A DNA stretch of 64,000 bases from contig JADJYJ010000032.1 in NCBI GenBank assembly GCA_016719785.1, positions 1 to 64,000 on the forward strand, in the 5' to 3' direction. This document shows, piece by piece, positions 16,848-24,683 of this stretch; the stretch's first letter is position 1, and each line of letters starts with the position of its first letter. Position numbers and translations under genes: made by a program. This DNA is from Candidatus Amarolinea dominans. Its GTDB lineage: Bacteria; Chloroflexota; Anaerolineae; SSC4; Amarolineaceae. The notes beneath the pieces were generated by a model that saw only the letters and a program-made list of their open reading frames with translations, searched no databases and had not been told where the DNA came from.

Positions 16848-17246
16848 CTACCTGATCACTGACAGGCGAGCATTGACGAAGAATCGCCACCCTCCGTCAG
16901 CCGGACCGGGCAGAGGGGTGGGATCACGCTGCACCATAAAGCTGAACCAATCGCCCAAATCGAGATTTGCTGCTCGTAACAGGGTTGGGCCAATCTCCGG
17001 ACGCGGTAGGCGCAGCAGTACGTCAACGTCTTTGGTAGTGCGAGCGCGCTGCCCCAGTCGTAGTTGCAGGGCGAGGCCACCCTTCAGTAGCCAGCCGTCT
17101 GGCTGCACAGCTAACAGGCGGGCCAGGAAGCGGTCAAAAGCAATTAGCTTGCGCAGGCGCACCAATGATAGCGATCCTTCGGTGCTTTGCTTGAGAAGGC
17201 GCGCTTCGAGCGCACGGCGAAAAGCATAATCGGTTTGGTAATTCAT
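16848..17246 (-). pseudogene. AbiEii nucleotidyltransferase toxin, C-terminally truncated
   Basis: The 132 codons match the N-terminal half of AbiEii-type toxins (normally about 250-300 residues): LLKGGLALQLRLG, then TTKDVDVLLRL with the D-x-D metal ligands. The later catalytic Lys/Asp motifs are missing because the frame ends next to the DUF3179 gene; no continuation was found in other frames. The start overlaps the antitoxin stop by 4 bp (ATGA). The toxin is expected to be inactive. Confidence 0.75.
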
Positions 17247-17833
17247 GGTTGAGCGTCCTCCGTTAGCGCACGCTGCAGCATTCGAACCAGGCGTTTACTT
17301 CGCGGCCTCGCCTCAGCCAGCAGTTCGGCCGGAGTAGTCAGACCAGCGCGTATCGCCTCGCGCGCCGCCTGTATCACAAACTCATCAGAAAGCCCGGCCA
17401 CGGCAACATCTGCGATGGTGCGCGGTATGGTCGTCACGGGCAGCCCCTCATAGTGGGTAATGTCGTCCGGGCCGATTTGATTGGTGTGAAGGCGAAGGCC
17501 ACGATGCCGTCGCGAGGTAGTTGGCGGGACCGTCAGGTGAATCGCCTCCGGCAGCACATCTGAGAGTTCGTATAGAAGCAAGGCACTCTCGTGAGAGATG
17601 ACCGAGCGGGAGCCGACCGTCAACCAGGCAATCACGAGATCTTCGTGGCGCGAGTGCGGGAACTGCGTAAGTCGGTAGACGCCAGGACGGATGCGCTGCA
17701 CGCGACTAACGTTGGCGAAGTACGCCAGCCGGCGGCGGTCCACACCCGCTGCTTCGGCCTGCGCCGTCGTGAAGTAACCGGCCTGCTCTTCGCCGATCTC
17801 ATAGAGCCTGGTGAAATGATTGATCGTCTTCAT
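17243..17833 (-). CDS. AbiEi-type antitoxin/transcriptional autorepressor
   Basis: The product has 196 residues from ATG 17833. A further upstream in-frame ATG at 17851 lies inside the operator and is less likely. The N-terminal winged-helix region reads GYFTTAQAEAAGVDRRRLAYF, followed by RVRPGVYRL-type sequence (RIRPGVYRLTQFP). The C-terminal domain has ISHESALLLYELSDVLP and the block TTIPRTIADV. This is the AbiEi fold, which represses its own operon and neutralises AbiEii. It survives while its toxin partner is truncated. Confidence 0.8.
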   Translation of the reverse strand: MKTINHFTRLYEIGEEQAGYFTTAQAEAAGVDRRRLAYFANVSRVQRIRPGVYRLTQFPHSRHEDLVIAWLTVGSRSVISHESALLLYELSDVLPEAIHLTVPPTTSRRHRGLRLHTNQIGPDDITHYEGLPVTTIPRTIADVAVAGLSDEFVIQAAREAIRAGLTTPAELLAEARPRSKRLVRMLQRALTEDAQP

Positions 17834-17845
17834 ACGGAGACCCAT

Positions 17846-17880
17846 GTGCAAAATGTCTTCATAATACGGACATTATGCAC
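17846..17880. promoter_or_regulatory. AbiE operator: inverted repeat over promoter
   Basis: GTGCAAAATGTC (17846-17857) and GACATTATGCAC (17869-17880) form an inverted repeat with 11 of 12 pairs matching and an 11-bp spacer. On the minus strand a TATTAT -10 element lies in the spacer (17861-17866). AbiEi antitoxins are known to bind inverted repeats in their own promoter, and the position just upstream of the antitoxin start fits autoregulation. Confidence 0.6.
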
Positions 17881-17989
17881 ATCATACTACGAACTACTAC
17901 GTTGGGCAAGTTAGTTGGGCTGCGCGAGCGCAATCTGAATGACTCGAAGCACGAACAAGAAAATGCAACTGGGAGCAGAGTTCCACGGC

Positions 17990-18925
17990 CTACCAATCGT
18001 CTTCCAGGCCACCGCCCATGATCAGTATCTCCTGGCCGTCTTCTGTACGCGCACGGCGAGCGACGGTCTGCTCGAAGTACGAGATCTCTTCGGGGCGCTG
18101 TCCTGTCTGGGCGAGCGTATCGAAATCACTTTCGCTGAATGGGGGCGTTTCGGGGCCGTCGGGGAGGGGTAACACATAGTGGATAAAACTGGCGCGGTTT
18201 GCGATCAGGTCAAGCGGCAGTCGAATGTTGCTGCCCTGGTTACATGTCAACGCTTGCAGGACGAGTCGTTTGGCCTCAACCGGACCAATACGCGTCATCG
18301 GCATCCCGTCCCTCTCCCAGAACTCCACGTATTTCTGCAAAGCCATGAACGGAGTTTCACGCGGGAAGTGGGTAATGTCTTTGAGCGCGCCGTCCCAGGG
18401 TGGGTTGTAATCCAACAAGAAACTCATCCCCTGAACCTGGGTGCGCTGCATGTCGCGATACCAGAAAATGATGATGACCACCTGCGAGCGGTTGCCATGA
18501 AAAAAGGCATCGAAAAAGGCGTCCGGCTCCTGTGTCTGGGGCTGTATGGCAGGAGTTTCGCCCACTGCTTGCAGCCATGCCGCAGCCCGCTCGCGTTCGG
18601 CGCCGGCCAGGGAGTTCCGCGCGACCGCCTCACGCAGCGCGGGCAGATGTCCCCGGCTGCGCAGCCAGGCCGGCATAAGATGATCGAGCCGTGTCTGCGC
18701 CTGAGCTGGCGCGACCTGGTAAGCCTTGAGCAGCGTAGCAATCAGATTGACGGACGAGACGCCCTTGCTCAGCGCGTCAAGTTCACCTTGCAGAGCCGCG
18801 TCGTCTCCCTGTGGCCAGGCCGGATCGCCCCACAAAGCGTTGAGGCGTTGGGGAAGCAGCGCGGCAGGCGGCAGATTGAGCATCCCCCGCATCTTCTTAC
18901 TGTGCTTTGTGTCGTGACGACTCAT
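17990..18925 (-). CDS. Hypothetical protein, 311 residues
   Basis: AAGGAG precedes the ATG at 18925 with good spacing, and codon use resembles the intact neighbours, so the gene is probably real. The protein is soluble, without signal peptide or membrane helices. The first third is helical and Ala/Leu-rich. The second half contains DAFFDAFFHGNRSQVVIIIFWYRD and ends with an acidic tail, EILIMGGGLEDDW. I do not recognise a family. It stands alone between the AbiE remnant and the O-antigen-ligase gene. Confidence 0.65.
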   Translation of the reverse strand: MSRHDTKHSKKMRGMLNLPPAALLPQRLNALWGDPAWPQGDDAALQGELDALSKGVSSVNLIATLLKAYQVAPAQAQTRLDHLMPAWLRSRGHLPALREAVARNSLAGAERERAAAWLQAVGETPAIQPQTQEPDAFFDAFFHGNRSQVVIIIFWYRDMQRTQVQGMSFLLDYNPPWDGALKDITHFPRETPFMALQKYVEFWERDGMPMTRIGPVEAKRLVLQALTCNQGSNIRLPLDLIANRASFIHYVLPLPDGPETPPFSESDFDTLAQTGQRPEEISYFEQTVARRARTEDGQEILIMGGGLEDDW

Positions 18926-19097
18926 GGATCGCTCCTTATACTTGTAGCCACCAAAGTGGCCGCATTCTATACAACGTATTTCAGGGCGTCAAGTCTGACC
19001 CTATTATAACACAACGCCCGCCCGTAACTACTCAAGCATCCTATGCCGACTACAGCCGCCGAATGAATTCGGGCCGCACGGGCGTGGCGCCGACCCA

Positions 19098-19127
19098 TTG
19101 ACACAGACCCCCCGATTGCTGTACAAT
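19098..19127 (+). promoter_or_regulatory. Strong sigma-70-type promoter
   Basis: TTGACA at 19098-19103, an 18-bp spacer, and TACAAT at 19122-19127. It faces the O-antigen-ligase/TPR gene, giving a 5' leader of roughly 185 nt. It probably drives the three-gene set 19318-23513. Confidence 0.65.
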
Positions 19128-19317
19128 GGGGATAATGGTGTACGATTGCCCCGATGTTGCGGGACCACAAAGGCGTGTTCTCCCCACACGGAGGTGGGCC
19201 TATTGGCCTGCTTTCATGCGCTGATCGCGGACACCGTGCCTGAGACCGGGCGCCTGGTATGCGCGGCGAAAAACGCGCTGTGACCTGTCCCCGGCACGTC
19301 CCCGGAGGTCGTATGTG

Positions 19318-21408
19318 ATGATCACAGTCAGACCCATGCGGCTCTTGCCCCGGTCACCTCCCCTGGATGTGACCGAGGTTCTCCTCCTTGTCGTTGTGTT
19401 CGCCGTGCCCGTGGCCGTGGTTCCCTGGGCGAGCAACGCCTTCGAGCTCCCCAAAGCGGCGCTGCTGTGCTTCCTCGTGTTGATCCTGGCGGCCCTGGGC
19501 CTGGGACAATTCCTGATCGCGGACCGCCAGCGCCGGCTGCGCTGGCGCGCCGGATGGCGCCACCCTCTGCTCTGGCCCGTTGTGGCCTTCAGCCTCGCGC
19601 TCGTGCTCGCCACGCTCCAGTCAACCAACCTTCTGGTCAGCCTGCGGGGTTCTTACGAGCGCCAGCAGGGTCTGCTGACCCAGCTCGCCTATCCCACTTT
19701 GCTCCTGCTGACCGTACCGCTCCTGCGCACCCGCCAGCAGATGGCGCGCCTGTGGGAAGCCCTGGTGTGGACCAGTGCGCCGGTCGTGGCCTACGGCCTG
19801 CTCCAGGCCCTGGGCGTTGATCCCCTGGGCTGGCAGACCGACGCGACCTCGCCTGTGCTTTCAACCCTGGGACGCGCCAATTTTCTTGGCTCCTACCTTG
19901 TCCTGATGGCGCCCTTGACCGGGGGGCTGCTGCTTATCAACCGCCGGCGCAGCCTGCTCGCCCTGCTGCTGCTTGGCCAATTGACCTGCCTCGCGCTGAC
20001 GCTGGCGCGCGGCGCGTGGATCGGCCTGGCCGCGGCCCTCTTGACCTTGGCGCTGGCCTGGGCCTGGCACACCGGCCAGCGCCGGCTGGCCGCGATGGCC
20101 CTCGGAACAACACTCCTGCTCCTCGCCCTGCTCGTCCTGCTCAATCTGCCCCAGCGCCCCCTCGGCTCGCTGGCCGACCTTCCCGGCCTGGACCGCCTCG
20201 CCAGCTTGAGCGATACCCGCGCCGGCTCGAGCGCGGCCCGCCTGACCATCTGGCGGGCGACCTTGCCCCTGCTGCAGGCCCGCCCCTGGCTCGGTTACGG
20301 GCCGGAAACCATGCGCACGACCTTTGCCGCGGTCTATCCACCGCAACTGATCTATTACCAGGGCCGGCAGACGGTGGTGGACCGTGCCCACAACCTGTGG
20401 CTCGACCTGGGAATGAGCGCGGGGCTGCTGGGCATTTTGACGTTTACCGCGGTGCTGGCAGCCTTCATCCGCATGGCCTGGCGTGCATTGCGCGCGGCGT
20501 GCGATCGCTGGACGGCCGCCGCCTGGACTGCGCTGCTGGCCGCGGTGACCGGACACCTGGTGGATCTGCAGGTGAGCTTCGACGTCACCGCGACCGCTGC
20601 CACCTTCTGGCTGATGCTGGCGCTGGCCGCGGCCCTGGGCCGGCCGGGTGGTCTACCGGCGACGGCTAAGCCCGTCAGCCAGGGTAATCAACCCGGCGCC
20701 CGCGCGACCGGTCCGGTGGGCTACCTGCTGGGCGGTATCGCCCTGGCCCTGGCCATTCCCCTAACCGTGCAACCTGTGCTGGCCGATCTGGCTCACTGGC
20801 AGGCGCAGCAGTCGCGCCAGCCGCTGACCGCCCGCCTCGAGGCGGCTGAACGGGCAGTGCGGTTCAATCCGGCCGAGCCAACCTACCGCCTGACATTAGC
20901 GGCCGTCGCCGTGCAGCGAGGCGACTGGAGCGCGGGCGAGGCTGCCGCGCGGCAGGCCGTGGCGTTGGCGCCTGACGACGCGGTCGTCTGGGCTGCGCTG
21001 GGCGACCTGGAGGCGCGCTGGGGCGCGCTGGATTCCAGCCGCCTGGCGATCGCTGAGCAGGCCTACCAGGAGGCCAGCAGACGCGCGCCCACGATCGCGG
21101 CCTACCACACCGCGCGCGGGCTGATCCTGGTGCAGCAAGGGCGGTTGGCAGCCGGCACGACTACCCTGCAGCGCGCGATTGATCTGGATGCCACCGATGG
21201 CGTGGCCTACGCCTACCTGGGTGATGCCTGGCTGGCCCAGGCGCAGATATTCGAAGCCCTGGCCGCGTATGACCAGGCAATCCGTTGGCTACCCACTCTG
21301 AGCCGGGCCTATGTGGGCCTGGCCCGTTGTTATGAACAGCTCGGGAATGTGGGGGCCGCCGAGGCGATGTGGGCGCGTGCGCGACAGCTCGCCGAGGCGG
21401 TCCCTTGA
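19318..21408 (+). CDS. O-antigen ligase/polymerase-like membrane protein with TPR tail
   Basis: The product has 696 residues. The ATG at 19318 has GGAGG 9 bp upstream; a GTG one codon earlier is possible. About ten or more transmembrane helices span residues 20-470. The Wzy_C-type periplasmic block is visible as WLGYGPETMRTTFAAVYPPQL and VDRAHNLWLDLGMSAG. The C-terminal third is a run of TPR helices (AERAVRFNPAEPTYRLTLA, AYAYLGDAWLAQAQ). Such fusions join glycan ligase domains with protein-binding repeats, so glycan or S-layer glycoprotein assembly is likely. Two secreted-protein genes follow at 11 and 9 bp. Confidence 0.8.
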   Translation: MITVRPMRLLPRSPPLDVTEVLLLVVVFAVPVAVVPWASNAFELPKAALLCFLVLILAALGLGQFLIADRQRRLRWRAGWRHPLLWPVVAFSLALVLATLQSTNLLVSLRGSYERQQGLLTQLAYPTLLLLTVPLLRTRQQMARLWEALVWTSAPVVAYGLLQALGVDPLGWQTDATSPVLSTLGRANFLGSYLVLMAPLTGGLLLINRRRSLLALLLLGQLTCLALTLARGAWIGLAAALLTLALAWAWHTGQRRLAAMALGTTLLLLALLVLLNLPQRPLGSLADLPGLDRLASLSDTRAGSSAARLTIWRATLPLLQARPWLGYGPETMRTTFAAVYPPQLIYYQGRQTVVDRAHNLWLDLGMSAGLLGILTFTAVLAAFIRMAWRALRAACDRWTAAAWTALLAAVTGHLVDLQVSFDVTATAATFWLMLALAAALGRPGGLPATAKPVSQGNQPGARATGPVGYLLGGIALALAIPLTVQPVLADLAHWQAQQSRQPLTARLEAAERAVRFNPAEPTYRLTLAAVAVQRGDWSAGEAAARQAVALAPDDAVVWAALGDLEARWGALDSSRLAIAEQAYQEASRRAPTIAAYHTARGLILVQQGRLAAGTTTLQRAIDLDATDGVAYAYLGDAWLAQAQIFEALAAYDQAIRWLPTLSRAYVGLARCYEQLGNVGAAEAMWARARQLAEAVP

Positions 21409-21419
21409 GGAGGAAACTC

Positions 21420-23087
21420 ATGAGAACGCACGCTTCGTTGATGGTCGTATTGATCGTCGTCTTGCTGGCCGCGAGCCTGGGTGGTGCCGGGGTCGTCTTT
21501 TCCGATCCATTGATCCCAGGAGCGGTTGTGGCCGGCAAATTCAACTACCAGGGACGTCTGACAAGCCCCAGCGGTTTGCCCCTGGATGGGGTCTTCCCCA
21601 TGCGCTTCCAGGTCTACGATGATGCCGCGGTGGGGGTTCTGCGTTGGGACAGCGGCGTGGTGAATGTCACTGTGGTCCGCGGCCTGTTCAACGTCGGTCT
21701 GGGCGTTAATCCGACCGACTTTAACGGCACGGCCTTGTGGCTGCGACTGTACGTGAACGGCGAATGGCTCTCCCCGCGGCAGGAACTGGCGCCGGTGCCT
21801 TACGCGTTGAGCCTGCGCCCGGGCGCGCAGATTCGCGGGGAGCCGACCGCCTGGTCAGGCTGGGTACTCAATGTCACCATGGACGGCGCCTATCCGCAAG
21901 CCGGCGCGGTGACCGGCGTGGCCGCGACGGGGTCGGCCGTGCGCGGTGAGTCATCCGGCGGCCTGGGGGTGTATGGCTACACCCAGGATGGATACGCAGT
22001 GTACGGTCGGGACACGGGAACCAGCCAGGCGCGTGGATACGGCGGGTACTTCGCCAGCGACAACGGCGTCGGTGTGTACGGCTACAGCGCGGCCGATCGC
22101 TATTACAACAACACCCAGGCGCCCGGCGTCTACGGCCGCAGCCTCAACGGCGTCGGCGTCTATGGCGTGGGCGAGACCACGCACGAAGGAGTGCGCGGGG
22201 AGAGCGTTGACGGCCAGGGATTGCATGGCGTGAGCACGAACGACGCCGGCGTGTATGGGTATAGTACCAACGACATCGGCGTCTATGGCCGCACGGGCGG
22301 CAGCACGGGCGCTGATGCCGGCGTCTATGGCTTGGCCGGCGCCGGCGCCTATGGGGTCCACGGTTATCAGAGCGGCACCAGTTCTGGGCTGGGCAGTTTC
22401 GGCGAGACCCAGGGCACAGGAGCGGGCGCCTCCGGTCTGAGCTCGAGCAGTGGGAATGGCACGTGGGGCTACAGCGCGAATGGCAATGGTTTGGCCAGCA
22501 TGACGGCCCGCGCCGACAACAACTATGGGCTGTACACCTATGACAACCTCTACTCGCTGAACATCCACTCCTTTGGCGCGGCCATGCAGGTCGTACAGAA
22601 CGGCGATCAAGGCTCCCTTGAGCAGGGAGATGTCGTCGCCATCGCCGGCCTGGGGGATTCGCCGGTGGACGGCGTGCCGCTGCTGCGCGTGGCCAAAGCC
22701 AGCGAGGCCAACAGCACGGCCGTGATCGGCGTGGTCTATTCCACGTACGCGGCGGCCTGGCTGGCGGACCCGGCCGCGGTGGATCCGACAGGGGCGACCG
22801 GTCGGGCCGAACCGATTCCGCCTACGGGGCCGGGGCCGGTTGCGCCCGGGGACTATCTGTTGATCGTCGTGCGCGGCCCGTGCCTGGTCAAAGCGAACGC
22901 GGCCGCGACCCCGATTCAGGTCGGGGATCTGTTAGCCAGCAGCAGCCTGGCCGGCCACGCCGCGCGCGCGGCGCGGGTCACGGTGGATGGAGTGCAGCTC
23001 GCCATCCCAGGCACGGTCTTCGCCAAGGCCCTGGCGCCCCTGGCCGCGGGTCAAAAACTGGTGGCGGCTTACGTCACGTTGCAGTAG
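21420..23087 (+). CDS. Secreted GVYG-repeat surface protein
   Basis: The product has 555 residues; GAGGAGG precedes the ATG. A signal peptide covers residues about 8-28. A conserved N-terminal segment (FNYQGRLTSPSGLPLDGVFPMRFQVYDD, then ELAPVPYALSLRPGA) is typical of large surface proteins of Chloroflexota and other environmental bacteria. Residues about 175-365 are tandem G-V-Y-G-Y/R motifs spaced about 9-20 residues, the pattern of a stacked beta structure. A C-terminal domain (EQGDVVAIAGLG, VAPGDYLLIVVRGPC) closes the protein. It lies directly after the ligase-like gene and is a plausible exported or glycosylated product. Confidence 0.75.
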   Translation: MRTHASLMVVLIVVLLAASLGGAGVVFSDPLIPGAVVAGKFNYQGRLTSPSGLPLDGVFPMRFQVYDDAAVGVLRWDSGVVNVTVVRGLFNVGLGVNPTDFNGTALWLRLYVNGEWLSPRQELAPVPYALSLRPGAQIRGEPTAWSGWVLNVTMDGAYPQAGAVTGVAATGSAVRGESSGGLGVYGYTQDGYAVYGRDTGTSQARGYGGYFASDNGVGVYGYSAADRYYNNTQAPGVYGRSLNGVGVYGVGETTHEGVRGESVDGQGLHGVSTNDAGVYGYSTNDIGVYGRTGGSTGADAGVYGLAGAGAYGVHGYQSGTSSGLGSFGETQGTGAGASGLSSSSGNGTWGYSANGNGLASMTARADNNYGLYTYDNLYSLNIHSFGAAMQVVQNGDQGSLEQGDVVAIAGLGDSPVDGVPLLRVAKASEANSTAVIGVVYSTYAAAWLADPAAVDPTGATGRAEPIPPTGPGPVAPGDYLLIVVRGPCLVKANAAATPIQVGDLLASSSLAGHAARAARVTVDGVQLAIPGTVFAKALAPLAAGQKLVAAYVTLQ

Positions 23088-23096
23088 GAGGAGATC

Positions 23097-23513
23097 ATGA
23101 CGACTCAACGTTCGATGGTGGTCCTGGTCCTTGTGCTGCTCGTCGTGGGCAGCTCTGCGCTGATGGGTCAAGCCCAAACCTCGACCACCTACGACCTGAC
23201 CTGGCACGTGATAGGTGGGGGTGGTGCGCCGATCAGCTCGGCGAGTTATCGGGTCAACAGCACGGCCGGCCAGAGTGCGGCCAGCCCACCGGCCGCCAGC
23301 AGCGCCAGCTACGTCGTGAGCAGCGGCTATTGGCGCTGCGCCGTGGCGGGTGATGTCAACGACAATGGCGTCGTTGACCTGGACGACATTCAGGCCGTCG
23401 CCAGTGCCTGGGGTGACATCCCCGCGCCTGGTTACGCCGATCGCGATGGCGACGGGGATGTGGATGTCGTGGACATTCAGCAAGTGACGGCCCATTGGGG
23501 AGAGGTGTGCTAG
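23097..23513 (+). CDS. Small secreted dockerin-domain protein
   Basis: The product has 138 residues; GGAGGAG precedes the ATG. A signal peptide covers residues 7-26. A short segment with GGGGAPISSASYRVNSTAGQ follows, a motif common in secreted Chloroflexota proteins. The C-terminus is a type I dockerin-like pair of calcium loops: DVNDNGVVDLDDIQAVASAWG and DRDGDGDVDVVDIQQVTAHWG. Dockerins bind cohesin partners or simply stabilise secreted proteins; no cohesin is visible in this window. Confidence 0.75.
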   Translation: MTTQRSMVVLVLVLLVVGSSALMGQAQTSTTYDLTWHVIGGGGAPISSASYRVNSTAGQSAASPPAASSASYVVSSGYWRCAVAGDVNDNGVVDLDDIQAVASAWGDIPAPGYADRDGDGDVDVVDIQQVTAHWGEVC

Positions 23514-23577
23514 CAGCCAGCACCTGGACGTGGTCTACAGTATCACACTCCCGGAGTGAAGACGTCGTATTGGCTGG

Positions 23578-24588
23578 TCACTTCCCGAACAAGTTCGGGA
23601 CTCCCGGTTCGCCTGCAGTTTCGTCGTGATCGGCGCGGTTCAGGGTCGCGCCGCACGCGCCGCAGAAGGTGAACTGGCTGGGGATGTGGTCTGCGCCGCA
23701 GGTCTGGCAGGTGCGCAGCGGCGGGCCCCAGTAGAACTCCGGCGCCTCGTCGTTGGCCCAGGCGGCGCGTAGTTGGGCGTAGTCTGGCTGGCGTTTTTCG
23801 TCGAAGGCGCTCATCCCCTCGATCGTCTCCGGCGAGCTGTTGTGAATCGCCAGCCAGTCTGCGCCATGACCGATGGTCAGGTGCCAGGAAAGGTCGCGCC
23901 AGAAGTTGAGCTGCTGCTTAGTGTAGCGTGTCCCTTCCGGGAATTTGTTGACCAGTTTCACGCACAGGCGCTCGACGGCCGCGTCCAACTCCTCCCGCGG
24001 CACCACTTCGTTGACCAGGCCCCATTGCAGCGCTTTGGCCGCCGGAATCTCCTCGTTCAGGAAGAGGATTTCACGGGCGCGGCGCTCGCCCACCATCAGG
24101 GGCAGGAACTGCGTGGCGCCGGCCAGGGCGACGGAGCCGCGGCTGGTGCCCACCTGGCGCAGGTAGATGTCGTCGGCCGCGATCGCCAGGTCACAACTGA
24201 GGTTGAACTCGTTGCCGCCGCCCACCACGATGCCATTGAGTCGAGCCACGATCGGCTTACCCAGGTTGCGCATCAGTTCATGGGTGGCGATGAACTCACG
24301 CATCCATTTGTAATAATCGCGCGGGCGTTCACGAAACTGCTTCTGCTCCTGTAGATCGGCCCCGCTGCAGAAGGCGCGCTCGCCCACGCCGGTCAGCACT
24401 ACCACGGCAACGGCATCATCCCACAGCGCGTCCTTGAACGCGATCTGCAGTTCCAGCAGCATCGCCAGGTTGATGGCGTTCAGAACCTGCGGCCGGTTGA
24501 ACGCGACCCAGGCCACGTAGTCGCGCTTGCTGTACTGAATGGCCTTGAAATCGAAATGACTCGGAACTTGACCCACGAATGTGCGCAT
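23578..24588 (-). CDS. Enoyl-CoA hydratase/isomerase family protein with zinc ribbon
   Basis: The product has 336 residues. The ATG at 24588 has GGGGAGAA upstream. The crotonase fold is clear: FNRPQVLNAINLAML, the oxyanion loop AFCSGADLQEQ, and the CoA-site helix GIVVGGGNEFNLSCDLAIAAD. A C-terminal extension carries two C-x-x-C pairs (CQTCGADHIPSQFTFCGACG), a zinc ribbon that is unusual for simple enoyl-CoA hydratases. The length and GGGNEF block resemble the ring-hydrolase/6-oxocyclohexenyl-CoA hydrolase branch, but I cannot assign the substrate. The last codons form a perfect 8-bp hairpin (23583-23600) that may help end transcription. Confidence 0.75.
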   Translation of the reverse strand: MRTFVGQVPSHFDFKAIQYSKRDYVAWVAFNRPQVLNAINLAMLLELQIAFKDALWDDAVAVVVLTGVGERAFCSGADLQEQKQFRERPRDYYKWMREFIATHELMRNLGKPIVARLNGIVVGGGNEFNLSCDLAIAADDIYLRQVGTSRGSVALAGATQFLPLMVGERRAREILFLNEEIPAAKALQWGLVNEVVPREELDAAVERLCVKLVNKFPEGTRYTKQQLNFWRDLSWHLTIGHGADWLAIHNSSPETIEGMSAFDEKRQPDYAQLRAAWANDEAPEFYWGPPLRTCQTCGADHIPSQFTFCGACGATLNRADHDETAGEPGVPNLFGK

Positions 24589-24683
24589 GGTGATTCTCCC
24601 CCCGGAAATAAGTATGGCAAAGTGCAGAGGGCGCTCAGCGTTCCTCTCCCAGCGTTTTGCACTTGGCGCTATTCCTCGTTCCT

